NCBI GenBank assembly: GCA_040902925.1
Contig: JBBDWJ010000356.1
Coordinates: forward strand, 1 to 11,014
Length of the DNA stretch: 11,014 bases
Direction: 5' to 3'
Source: JBBDWJ01 sp040902925
GTDB taxonomy: Bacteria; Acidobacteriota; Terriglobia; Bryobacterales; UBA6623
Shown here: in pieces, positions 1 through 7,044 of the stretch
Layout: each line of letters starts with the position of its first letter
How positions within the stretch are numbered: position 1 is the first letter of the stretch
Position numbers and translations under genes: made by a program
Notes under the pieces: generated by a model
What the model was told of the DNA's origin: nothing
The model's input: only the letters and a program-made list of their open reading frames with translations
Database searches by the model: none

Positions 1-1773
1 GTCCGTGTTCCAGTCGCTTTGCTTGGCCCCGCGCACCAGGCTGTACCCCCAGCCGTGATAATTGCCGCTCGCGGGCAGCCATGAAGTCGCACCCACCGCC
101 GCGACGCCGGGCAGTGTTTCGATCTGCTCATGAAGCCGGCGGTGGAACCGCGCCCGCGCGGCAGGTTCCGGGTAAGTCGCTTGCGGCAGGCTTACCTCAA
201 ACGCCAGGACGCCTTCGGGAGAGAATCCCAACTCGCTGTGCAGCAGCGCTGCGAAACTTTTGGTCAGCAGGCCGGCGCCGATGAGGACGATCACGGCCAT
301 GCCGACCTGGGCGGCAATGAGCCCCTGGTGCAGCCTGTGCTGTCCCACGCCGGCGGAGCCGCCGCGCGACGCCTCGCGCAGGGAGCTCTCGATGTTGACG
401 CGGCTGGCGCGAAGGCTGGGGATCCAGCCGAACAGCACCGCCGTGAACGCAGTGAGCGAGCAGCCGGCCAGCAGCACCCGCCAATTGAAGACGACGTTGC
501 CGGTTCGGGGCAGCGCCGCGGGCGCGATCTGAACGAGACCCTCTACCGCCAGAACGCCGAGGGCCATCCCCGCGAGACCGCCGAAAAAGGCCAAGGTGAG
601 GCTTTCGGTCAGCAATTGCCGGACGATCTGGATGCGGCTGGAGCCGAGCGCGGCGCGGGTGGCGAACTCGCGCTGCCGCTGGCTTCCGCGCGCCAGAAGC
701 ATCGTCGCAAGATTCACGCACGCAATCAGAAGCAGCAGCCCGGACGCAGCCAGCAGCGTATAGAGCAGCGCCTGAGAGCTACCGACGACCCTGTCCGCCA
801 GCGGGACCAGGAAGGGATTCTTTGCGGCGACATCGGCGTCGTCCGCGGCCAGCCGCTCGCGCGCGGCCCGGATCTGGCGTTCGACCTCCGCGAAGGTGGT
901 TCCCTCGGCCACCTTGGCGACGACGCTGAGCCGGTAGTTGAAGCGGCGGTTCGCGCCCCCCGGGGCCGTGTCGTAGGGAATCCATAGATCGACGCCGTCG
1001 GTCAAAGCGTCGCGGAACCCGGGCGGCATCACGCCGATGACTTCGTAGGCGATGCCGTCGGCGCGAACAACCTGCCCGATGGCCGCGGGATCACCGGCAA
1101 ACAGGCTCTGCCACAGACCATGGCTGAGAATCGTGACGCGCGCTTCGTCGCTCTCTTCTGCCGCGCGAAACTTACGGCCGAGCATCGGCGCGACGCCATA
1201 GACGTCGAAAAGCCCGGAACTGACTTGCAACGAGCTCACCCGTCTTGTTCCGCCTGGCGTTTCGAGGTTGAAACCGGTTTGGCGGTAGTTGTAGATGCAG
1301 GCGATTGCTTCAAACGCGGGCACGTGGTCGCGTAGATCGAGGAAATCCATCCCCGTCAGGATGTCGCTGACGTCACCGTCGTTGGGATTGACGAGCAGGA
1401 CCTGGGCAAGGCGCTCGGGATGGGCGTACGGCAGGGGCGCCAGCAGGACTCCGTAGACCACGCTGAAGATCGCGGTGCTGGCGGCGATGCCCAAAGCAAG
1501 AGTCAGCGTGGCGACGGCGGTGAAGCCGGGACGCGAGGCAAGTTGGCGTAGGGCGTAGCGAATGTCGCGGGCGAAGTGCTCGAGCCACATCCAACGGCTG
1601 GATTCGTAGAATCGCTCGCGGGTTCGGGTTACGTTGCCGAAGGCGCGGCGGGCGGCGGCGAGGGCCTGCTCGCGGTCCATGCCTTCGGCGGCGAGCCGGT
1701 CGGCTTCGATCTCGATGTGGGCGCGGATCTCATCGTTGAAATCTTCGCCGCTGCGGGCCGGCTTTTTGAACAT
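1..1773 (-). CDS. ADOP-type MacB/FtsX ABC permease, partial (3' end beyond window)
   Basis: Open reading frame of 591 codons from ATG at 1773 with no stop before the left edge, so the C-terminal roughly 200-300 residues are missing. Residues 1-65 are the cytoplasmic helical ADOP N-terminus (EIRAHIEIEADRLAAEGM, then a RRAFGNVTR motif). A first membrane segment follows at about 85-110 (TLALGIAASTAIF), then a MacB-like periplasmic domain (about 115-330). An FtsX core with membrane segments lies near 336-360, 391-414 and 432-453 and contains the LARGSQRQREFATRAALGSS coupling-helix-like stretch. The second half begins with a segment at about 483-504. MacB-type permeases couple cytoplasmic ATP hydrolysis to periplasmic mechanical work or export; the substrate here is unknown and no ATPase is adjacent. 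An AAGG sits 8 nt before the ATG. The gene starts 39 nt after the PadR stop on the same strand, so the two are probably co-transcribed. It belongs to a different ADOP subtype from the divergent gene at 2675. Confidence 0.93.
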   Translation of the reverse strand, partial: MFKKPARSGEDFNDEIRAHIEIEADRLAAEGMDREQALAAARRAFGNVTRTRERFYESSRWMWLEHFARDIRYALRQLASRPGFTAVATLTLALGIAASTAIFSVVYGVLLAPLPYAHPERLAQVLLVNPNDGDVSDILTGMDFLDLRDHVPAFEAIACIYNYRQTGFNLETPGGTRRVSSLQVSSGLFDVYGVAPMLGRKFRAAEESDEARVTILSHGLWQSLFAGDPAAIGQVVRADGIAYEVIGVMPPGFRDALTDGVDLWIPYDTAPGGANRRFNYRLSVVAKVAEGTTFAEVERQIRAARERLAADDADVAAKNPFLVPLADRVVGSSQALLYTLLAASGLLLLIACVNLATMLLARGSQRQREFATRAALGSSRIQIVRQLLTESLTLAFFGGLAGMALGVLAVEGLVQIAPAALPRTGNVVFNWRVLLAGCSLTAFTAVLFGWIPSLRASRVNIESSLREASRGGSAGVGQHRLHQGLIAAQVGMAVIVLIGAGLLTKSFAALLHSELGFSPEGVLAFEVSLPQATYPEPAARARFHRRLHEQIETLPGVAAVGATSWLPASGNYHGWGYSLVRGAKQSDWNTD

Positions 1774-1812
1774 GCTGTTCGCCTTGGTGATAGGGTGCTT
1801 CCCTGCTCTGCG

Positions 1813-2172
1813 CTAGCCTTCGGCTCCCTCCGCGCCTAATACGCGCCCCATCGCCTCGACCAGGCGCCGCCATTGGTTTGCCTCACGCACGAGATGCTCG
1901 CGCCCGGTCTTGGTCAACTCGTAGAACCGGGCCTTGCGGTTGTTGTCGCTGACGCCCCACGCCGCCGTGATCCATCCCTTGGCTTCGAGGCGCTGCAGGG
2001 CTGGGTAGAGTGAACCGTGATCGACGAGCAGGACTTCGTCGGAAGTTTGTTGAATCGCGCGGGCGATCCCCTGGCCGTGCTGTTTGCCAAAGACGAGCGT
2101 GCGCAGGATGAGCAGGTCGAGGGTTCCCTGGAGCAGGGCGATGCGGTCGGAGGAGCTATCTTGGGTCGCCAT
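1813..2172 (-). CDS. PadR-family transcriptional regulator
   Basis: A 119-aa protein starting MATQDSSSDRIALLQGTLDL, matching the short PadR class with a winged-helix N-terminal domain. LLQGTLDLLILRTLVFG, GQGIARAIQQ, HGSLYPALQRLEAKGWI and the wing residues NNRKARFYELTKTGREHL are the standard PadR landmarks. The C-terminal helix (about 90-115) is the usual dimerisation helix. PadR proteins usually repress their own operon and release DNA when they bind a ligand; the ligand cannot be read from the sequence. I chose ATG at 2172 over an in-frame TTG at 2181 because the TTG overlaps the -10 element and relatives begin near this ATG. The gene lies 39 nt upstream of the ADOP permease, an arrangement repeated many times in acidobacterial genomes. 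It probably controls that permease, and possibly the divergent one, by binding the operator over its own promoter. Confidence 0.93.
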   Translation of the reverse strand: MATQDSSSDRIALLQGTLDLLILRTLVFGKQHGQGIARAIQQTSDEVLLVDHGSLYPALQRLEAKGWITAAWGVSDNNRKARFYELTKTGREHLVREANQWRRLVEAMGRVLGAEGAEG

Positions 2173-2214
2173 TCGACCCAAGGTTAGCGCTACTTGGGTC
2201 GAGTGTCAACCCAG
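2160..2214. promoter_or_regulatory. Nested inverted-repeat operator over padR promoter and start codon
   Basis: Four half-sites of one motif occur: CTTGGGTCG (2160-2168), TCGACCCAAG (2173-2182), CTTGGGTCGA (2193-2202) and TCAACCCAG (2206-2214). The first two form a perfect 9-bp inverted repeat with a 5-bp spacer that contains the padR start codon. The middle two form a perfect 10-bp inverted repeat around the -10/spacer region. The last two form an imperfect repeat (7 of 8 bp in TGGGTCGA) over the -35 box. The two outer palindromes are centred 33 bp apart, close to three helical turns, so two dimers could sit on the same DNA face. The likely ligand is the adjacent PadR protein (inference). 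Confidence 0.65.
2181..2209 (-). promoter_or_regulatory. Sigma70-type promoter of padR-permease operon
   Basis: On the minus strand TTGACA (2209-2204) is a perfect -35 box, followed by a 17-nt spacer and TAACCT (2186-2181) as the -10, with 3 of 6 consensus bases including the conserved first T, A and last T. Seven bases downstream is about 2174, two bases before the padR ATG. No Shine-Dalgarno sequence fits, so the transcript is probably leaderless or nearly so. Promoter assignment is by sequence only. Confidence 0.68.
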
Positions 2215-2639
2215 CGGAGTAGGAAGGTTGGGTGGTAGCTGGCCGGGTCTGAATGGGATGTGTTTTCTGTTTTTGTTGAAAACAAAGGGGCAAATTGGGT
2301 TCGTTTGGCATTGTTTTACTTTCGCCTGGCAGCAGCACCACCTTCTCATCAGCTCAGGCCATTCCTTCCAGTGTACCGTAGAGCACAAAATTGGCCTGTG
2401 AAAGCGTGCCAACCTTCGCGTCGACGGCGGCAGGAAACCGTGCATTCTGTTCTCCTTTCTGGCTCCGTTCACCCTGTTGCCCCCGCCGCACCCAGGCACG
2501 CCGCATCCAAGCACATGGCAGCCGAGGGAACCAGCAATTGGCCCCGCACGGAGTCCGAGCCGCCAAAAGAAACTCGGTAAGATTTTCTATTGAACTCTAC
2601 TAACTTCTAACCTGTTCTATCGTCAAAATGGCATTCACG
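2215..2639. other. Long AT-richer intergenic region between divergent ADOP loci
   Basis: No reading frame here looks like a real protein: overlapping frames exist on both strands with low-complexity or unfamiliar sequence and no ribosome site. Composition is less GC-rich than the flanks, especially 2240-2330 and 2575-2640. A stem GTTTT/AAAAC occurs near 2269-2283 in a T-rich run. Minus-strand translation of 2270-2320 gives short phrases (QTNPI, NEPN) that I associate with intergenic repeat families in Acidobacteria/Planctomycetes-type genomes; this is recollection and not a search result. A weak promoter for the plus-strand permease may lie here (TTGAAC at 2590-2595, TTCTAT at 2615-2620, 19-nt spacer), but it is far from consensus. 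Confidence 0.45.
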
Positions 2640-2662
2640 TACCACTAGACAATCTTGTGGTA
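2640..2662. promoter_or_regulatory. Dyad TACCAC-N11-GTGGTA upstream of second permease
   Basis: A perfect 6-bp inverted repeat, TACCAC (2640-2645) and GTGGTA (2657-2662), separated by 11 bp, ends 12 bp before the proposed ATG at 2675. Its position fits an operator for a dimeric repressor. It does not resemble the CTTGGGTCGA half-site of the neighbouring PadR promoter, so another regulator may act here. Short arms mean it could be chance. Confidence 0.3.
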
Positions 2663-2665
2663 GGA
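2662..2665 (+). promoter_or_regulatory. Ribosome binding site deciding permease start
   Basis: AGGA lies 9 nt before ATG 2675. It supports that ATG over the in-frame GTG at 2657, which has no purine-rich site in front of it. Confidence 0.6.
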
Positions 2666-2674
2666 TGCAGAACG

Positions 2675-5392
2675 ATGCGTTGGCGACGCTATTTCGATCG
2701 GCAAAGACGCGGCAAGGAGCTGGCGCGAGAGATCGAATCGTATCTGGCCCACGAGATCGAGGAGAACCTGGCTCGCGGCATGAGTTGCGAAGCGGCGGAG
2801 CGAGCCGCGCGGGGCCGATTTGGGAATGCTACCGCGGTGCGCGAGGTGGTTTACGAAATGAACAGCCTAAATGTTATGGAGTCGCTTTGGAAAGACCTGA
2901 AGTACGGCCTGCGGCAACTGCGGTTGAATCCGGGGTTCACATTGACGGCCGTGCTTTCACTGGCGCTGGGTATCGGCGCAAACACGGCGATCTTTACGCT
3001 GGTTGATCAGATCGTGCTGCGGCTGCTGCCGGTGAAGAATCCGCGCGAGCTGGTGCAGCTTCGGCTGGAAGGCGGGCGGTTTGGCTTACAGAGCGGCGAC
3101 GGCGTACACACGTTTTCGCATCCTACCTATCTTGCCTTGCGTGACGGTCTTGCCTTGCGTGACGGCAATAGCGTCTTTTCGGGCCTTACCGGCCAGGTGG
3201 TTCAGACCGCAAGCCTGGTCGGCGAAGACCGCAGCGAGTTGATCAGCATCGGGCTGGCTAGCGGCAATTTTTTCCAGGTGTTCGGCATTGAGCCACACTT
3301 GGGACGCCTGCTGACGCCCGAAGACGATACGACGCGCAACGGGCACCCTGTCGTGGTGTTGCAGTACAACTTCTGGCAGCACCGCTTCGCGGGCGACCCT
3401 GGCATCGTTGGGAGCACCATCCGGTTGAACGGCTCGCCGTTCACGGTGATCGGTGTCAGCTCGCCGGGTTTTGAAGGCACTAATATTGGGCTGCCGACGC
3501 AGGCGTGGGCGCCGGTGATGATGAGGCCGACGATCCTGCCCACGCGGGATGATCTAGACAACGAGCGGTCGGCGTGGTTCTATCTGTTTGGGCGCCTCGC
3601 GCCGGGCGTATCCATCGAGCAAGCACAGGCAGCCATGCGCGTGCTCTACCGGCAGCGCCAGGAGGAGGAACTTCACGGCGAGTTCTTTCAACGGCACCCC
3701 GAGGACCGCGACTCGTTTCTGCGCCAAAACTTCACCCTGATTCCGGCCGGCGGCGGCCAGTCTTCGCTACGCTCCAGCTTCGGCGGGCCGCTGCTGCTTT
3801 TGCAGTGCCTGGTCGGAGTCGTGCTGCTGATCGCTTGCACCAACGTCGCCAATCTGCTGCTGGCCCGCGCTACCGCGCGGCAGCGGGAGGTGGCGATTCG
3901 CGGCGCGCTCGGCGCGAGCCGGGGCCAACTGGTGCGGCAGTTTTTTGTCGAGACCGTGATGCTCGCCGCGGCCGGGGGCCTGCTGGGCGTGCTGCTCAGC
4001 GGCTGGATGACGCGGGGCCTGGTGCGAATTCTGCCGTTCGACGCCGGCAATCTTACGCTTTCTACCACTCCGGACGTGCGCGTGCTGCTGTTCTCGGCGG
4101 GCCTCACGCTGCTGACCGCGCTGCTGTTCGGGCTGGCGCCGGCCCTGCGCGGCTCGCGTGTTTCGCCGGGCGCCACCTTGAAGGAAGAAGCGGGCTCGAT
4201 CGCCGGCGGCCACGGGCATGTGAGACTGCGCAAGGTGTTCGTCGCGGTGCAGGTCGGATTGTCGTGCCTGCTTTTGATCGGCGCGGGCCTGTTCGCGCGG
4301 ACGCTTCAGAATCTGCAGCACGTGGAGCTCGGCTTTCATGCCGAAAACGTTGTGACGTTCACAGTGCGCCCGGCGACCGTTTACGACGCCGCGCGGAAGC
4401 TGCAAGTCGTGCGCTCGTTGGTCGAGAGCCTGGCTACCGTTCCCGGAGTGAAAGCCGCCGGCGCCAATCGCGAGAAGCTGCTGACGGGAGGACGATGGGA
4501 CGGCAGCATCAATATGGCTGGAGTCGAAACGAACGACGGCGAACCCCCGTGGAGCTTTTTCAACGCCGTCACGCCCGGCTACTTCGAGGCGCTGGGCATT
4601 CCGATCACGGCGGGCCGCGATCTAACGTGGAACGATTGGGGCGGCTCGCGGCCGCTCTGTCTGGTCAACCAGGCGCTGGTTGAAGAATATCTCGACGGCG
4701 CGAACGCTGTCGGCCGATTCCTCGCGCAAGGCAGGGATACGCCCCCCGACCGCGAGATCATTGGTGTTTTTGGGGATGCAAGATACGAGGAGCTGCGCGG
4801 CGCGATCCCGCGCCAGGTATTCCTGCCGCTCGATTCCAAGCTCGCCGTTAGCGACAGTGTGAACGTGTATGCGCGCGTCGAGGGCGACCCGCGCCTGGTG
4901 ATGCCGCTGCTGCGCGAGCAGACACGACGCATCGACCCCAACCTGGTCGTCTCCGATATGCGTACGCTGGACGAGCAGATCAACCGGCGCCTCTCCAATG
5001 AGCGCCTGTTGTCATTTCTGTCCGCCGGTTTCGCGCTTCTGGCGAGTTTGCTCGCAATTGTTGGACTGCACGGCGTGCTCTCTTTTGTTGTCGCGCAGCG
5101 AACGCGGGAGCTGGGAATCCGCATCGCCTTGGGCGCTGATCGCGGTGGTGTGATCCGGTTGGTGATGAGGGAGATGCTGCTGGTTGTGACGATCGGAACT
5201 GCGGCCGGGGTGTTGGCAGGGCTGCTGTGCGGCCGGCTTGTGGAGAACCAACTATTTGGTGTTGAGGCCGGCGATCCGCCGGTTTTCTTGATCAGCGTGG
5301 CGGCTCTGCTGGCAGCGGCGTTCGCGGCGGCATTCATTCCGGCGCGCCGCGCTTCGCGTATTGATCCGATGACCGCTTTGCGGCATGACTAG
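2675..5392 (+). CDS. ADOP-type MacB/FtsX ABC permease, complete
   Basis: A 905-aa membrane protein built as two MacB/FtsX halves. Residues 1-65 (MRWRRYFDR; LAREIESYLAHEIEENLARGMS; RGRFGNATAVRE; YEMNS) are the ADOP N-terminal module, and the start at ATG 2675 is set by this pattern. Membrane segment 1 lies at about 88-111 (SLALGIGANTAIF), followed by a MacB periplasmic domain at about 115-365. The first FtsX block has segments near 372-396, 426-445 and 470-490, with TARQREVAIRGALGASRGQL at the cytoplasmic face. A segment at 520-541, a second periplasmic domain (550-775) and a last FtsX block (segments about 780-806, 833-853, 868-888) follow, ending in RRASRIDPMTALRHD, typical of the family C-terminus. 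It presumably works with a separately encoded ATPase in export or envelope stress; the substrate is unknown. It stands alone, divergent from the PadR operon, and meets the ankyrin gene tail to tail. Residues 153-164 are a duplicated LALRDG. Confidence 0.95.
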   Translation: MRWRRYFDRQRRGKELAREIESYLAHEIEENLARGMSCEAAERAARGRFGNATAVREVVYEMNSLNVMESLWKDLKYGLRQLRLNPGFTLTAVLSLALGIGANTAIFTLVDQIVLRLLPVKNPRELVQLRLEGGRFGLQSGDGVHTFSHPTYLALRDGLALRDGNSVFSGLTGQVVQTASLVGEDRSELISIGLASGNFFQVFGIEPHLGRLLTPEDDTTRNGHPVVVLQYNFWQHRFAGDPGIVGSTIRLNGSPFTVIGVSSPGFEGTNIGLPTQAWAPVMMRPTILPTRDDLDNERSAWFYLFGRLAPGVSIEQAQAAMRVLYRQRQEEELHGEFFQRHPEDRDSFLRQNFTLIPAGGGQSSLRSSFGGPLLLLQCLVGVVLLIACTNVANLLLARATARQREVAIRGALGASRGQLVRQFFVETVMLAAAGGLLGVLLSGWMTRGLVRILPFDAGNLTLSTTPDVRVLLFSAGLTLLTALLFGLAPALRGSRVSPGATLKEEAGSIAGGHGHVRLRKVFVAVQVGLSCLLLIGAGLFARTLQNLQHVELGFHAENVVTFTVRPATVYDAARKLQVVRSLVESLATVPGVKAAGANREKLLTGGRWDGSINMAGVETNDGEPPWSFFNAVTPGYFEALGIPITAGRDLTWNDWGGSRPLCLVNQALVEEYLDGANAVGRFLAQGRDTPPDREIIGVFGDARYEELRGAIPRQVFLPLDSKLAVSDSVNVYARVEGDPRLVMPLLREQTRRIDPNLVVSDMRTLDEQINRRLSNERLLSFLSAGFALLASLLAIVGLHGVLSFVVAQRTRELGIRIALGADRGGVIRLVMREMLLVVTIGTAAGVLAGLLCGRLVENQLFGVEAGDPPVFLISVAALLAAAFAAAFIPARRASRIDPMTALRHD
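3130..3165 (+). repeat. Perfect 18-bp tandem duplication inside permease gene
   Basis: The unit TCTTGCCTTGCGTGACGG occurs twice in direct succession (3130-3147, 3148-3165) with no mismatch. It keeps frame and duplicates LALRDG at residues 153-158 and 159-164, in the first periplasmic domain. Exact identity at the DNA level indicates a recent slippage event. Confidence 0.95.
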
Positions 5393-5432
5393 CTGGACTC
5401 GCCCAGGGAACCTTTATCGTGCTTGGTCTTGG

Positions 5433-5502
5433 ACGCGACATGTCGCGTGCGCCTAGCCCATGGCTGAAGCCCTTGGGCTAGCACAGGCAAGATTGCCTGT
5501 GC
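5433..5502. repeat. Three consecutive dyads between convergent genes (terminator or palindromic repeat)
   Basis: ACGCGACATGTCGCGT (5433-5448) is a perfect 16-bp palindrome. CTAGCCCA (5453-5460) pairs with TGGGCTAG (5474-5481) across a 13-nt loop. GCACAGGCAA (5481-5490) pairs perfectly with TTGCCTGTGC (5493-5502) with only 2 nt between arms. The block fills the 134-bp gap between the stops of the plus-strand permease (5392) and the minus-strand ankyrin gene (5527). It could end transcription from both sides, but there is no clear T-tract. The very short loop fits a REP-like interspersed palindrome equally well. Confidence 0.6.
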
Positions 5503-5526
5503 CACGAAAAGGAATCGGCTGACCGG

Positions 5527-7002
5527 TCAGTAGATCTCGCGGCTTTTGACCGGTTCGCGGACCGCCGGCGGAACAACGCCCGCGGAGGCCATGACGCGCA
5601 GGATCGCGTCCACGGTTATGGGAGACGGTTTGAAATTTCCGAAGCGGTAGCCCTCGGCGATATATAGCGGCGTCCAGCCGAACTCGTTTTCTTGATTCCA
5701 GATGGCGATTCGGGCGCCTTTTTCGGCGAGCAACTCGACGACCTTCGGAAGGTTCTTGTAGGCGGCACCGTGCATGGCGGTTTCGCCGTGGTTGTCGACC
5801 GCGTTGATGTCGATGCCGAGATCGAGCGCCACTTGCACCGCTTCCAACACTTCTTTCTCGGTGCCTGCGTCCTCGCCGGGGGAGCGAGTGCCGAGCCCGG
5901 TGGCAGCCATCAGCGCCGTACTGTTGTCCTCATTGGTTAGCAGCGGGTCGGCGCCGAGTCCGGCCAGCGTTCGCATCAGCTCGACATCAGCGGATTGCGC
6001 GGCCAGAAAGAACGGCGTCGCGCCGAGCTTGTTGAGCGCGGTGTTGCCCAGGTTGATGTCTTTGGTCATGCGCGCGTTCAGGTCCGCGCCCTTGGCGGCG
6101 ATTTTCTTGACGAACTCGATGCTCGTCATGTTGCCCGAGCCCTGGGGCGGCGGGTCGTTATCTCCGACGCCGGGATTGCGGGCCGGCGCGATGGCGTGCA
6201 ATACGGTGTATCCGACCCCATCGGCGTTAGGATCGGCGCCGGCGTCAAGCAGCAGCGCTGCCAGCTCAAAGTGGGCGTTGGTAGCGGCCAGCAGCAGCGG
6301 GGTAGTGCCGCTGCGCGGACGCGCGGCGCGCCGGCGCTGGTCGACCGCCTCGTTCACGCCGGCGCCCGCTTTCAACAAGGCTTTCACGACGCCGGTACGG
6401 CCATCGCGCGCGGCAAACAGCAGCGGCGTGAACCCGGAGTCGATGGGCGAGCGAAAATCCGCGCCGAATTCGATGAGCGTCTCGACGACCGCGGCGTGGC
6501 CTTCGGCGGCGGCCCACATCAGCGCGGTTTGGCCGCGCCGCTCATCCTTGGCGTGGATATCGGCGCCTTTCGAGATCAGCGCTTTGACCGCAGCCATTTT
6601 TCCGGTGCGCGCGGCGGTCATCAACGGCGTCTCGCCGCCCGGCAGCGCGGCGTTGGCATCCGCGCCCGCTTCGAGCAACAACGCAACCATCGCACCGTCG
6701 CCGTTGGTGCATGCCAGCGAGAGCGGCCTCACTCCGTAGCGGTTGGCGGCCTCGACGTTGGCGCCGGCGCGGATTAAGCTTGCCGCTGTTTCGAGATCGT
6801 CGTGATAAACGGCCCAATGCAGCGCGGTCATTCCATCGGCCTGCGCAGCGTTCACCTCGCCGCCTTGCTCAAGCAGCGTGGGAACGCTGGCGGCATCGCG
6901 ATGCTCGACCGCGTCAGCCAGCGGAGCCTCCGAACCGGCTACGGCGAGACATGCCGCCGACAGCAGCAGGATCGCCAGGTCTCGAAACCGCTTTAGACCC
7001 AC
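5527..7002 (-). CDS. Exported ankyrin-repeat protein
   Basis: A 491-aa protein if started at GTG 7002, chosen because GAGGAG stands 9 nt upstream and the start gives a textbook signal peptide (GLKRFRD, then LAILLLSAACLAVA, cleavage about residues 22/23 before GSEA). In-frame upstream alternatives are ATG 7029, ATG 7041 and GTG 7056; they lack a good ribosome site and would add a 9-18-residue hydrophilic extension. Most of the mature protein (about 27-475) is ankyrin repeats, roughly eleven, with clear consensus units: DGMTALHWAVYHDDLETAAS, GETPLMTAARTGKMAAVKAL, RGQTALMWAAAEGHAAVVET, GFTPLLFAARDGR, TTPLLLAATNAHFELAALLL, GATPFFLAAQSADVEL and GETAMHGAAYKNLPKVVELL. Insertions interrupt repeats near 220-232 and 275-310. 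There is no enzymatic domain. Ankyrin stacks bind partner proteins; as last gene of the haem/DUF1552 operon it may bind or stabilise those partners outside the cytoplasm (inference). Confidence 0.9.
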   Translation of the reverse strand: MGLKRFRDLAILLLSAACLAVAGSEAPLADAVEHRDAASVPTLLEQGGEVNAAQADGMTALHWAVYHDDLETAASLIRAGANVEAANRYGVRPLSLACTNGDGAMVALLLEAGADANAALPGGETPLMTAARTGKMAAVKALISKGADIHAKDERRGQTALMWAAAEGHAAVVETLIEFGADFRSPIDSGFTPLLFAARDGRTGVVKALLKAGAGVNEAVDQRRRAARPRSGTTPLLLAATNAHFELAALLLDAGADPNADGVGYTVLHAIAPARNPGVGDNDPPPQGSGNMTSIEFVKKIAAKGADLNARMTKDINLGNTALNKLGATPFFLAAQSADVELMRTLAGLGADPLLTNEDNSTALMAATGLGTRSPGEDAGTEKEVLEAVQVALDLGIDINAVDNHGETAMHGAAYKNLPKVVELLAEKGARIAIWNQENEFGWTPLYIAEGYRFGNFKPSPITVDAILRVMASAGVVPPAVREPVKSREIY

Positions 7003-7011
7003 CGTGGTGGT

Positions 7012-7017
7012 CTCCTC
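7012..7017 (-). promoter_or_regulatory. Ribosome binding site deciding ankyrin gene start
   Basis: GAGGAG (minus strand) is 9 nt upstream of GTG 7002. It lies inside the longer reading frames that begin at 7029, 7041 or 7056, so a start at 7002 leaves a 78-nt leader after the DUF1552 stop. Confidence 0.55.
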
Positions 7018-7020
7018 GGC

Positions 7021-7044
7021 TCGTTGCATATCTCGTTGCATATC
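7021..7044 (-). repeat. Perfect 12-bp tandem duplication at ankyrin gene 5' end
   Basis: GATATGCAACGA is present twice in tandem on the minus strand (plus-strand TCGTTGCATATC at 7021-7032 and 7033-7044), without mismatch. It duplicates an in-frame ATG. If translation starts upstream it encodes DMQRDMQR; if it starts at GTG 7002 the repeat is untranslated leader. Confidence 0.9.

Noticed and set aside
130..987. Long plus-strand reading frame opposite the first permease
   Set aside because: Its translation is arginine/glutamine/glycine-rich low-complexity sequence typical of the complement of a GC-rich gene; the minus strand encodes a clean permease throughout.
2206..2603. Several overlapping small frames on both strands of the intergenic region
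   Set aside because: They overlap each other, lack ribosome sites and resemble no protein family; treated as non-coding.
2628..2648. Seven-codon upstream frame (MAFTYH) before the second permease
   Set aside because: No Shine-Dalgarno sequence and no attenuator-like structure, so chance is the simplest explanation.
3574..4683. 369-codon plus-strand frame inside the second permease
   Set aside because: Entirely contained in the permease gene in another frame, arginine/alanine-rich and without a ribosome site or domain.
5774..6777. Two long plus-strand frames opposite the ankyrin gene
   Set aside because: Mirror images of the repeat-coding strand; serine/alanine- or arginine-rich with no recognisable domain.
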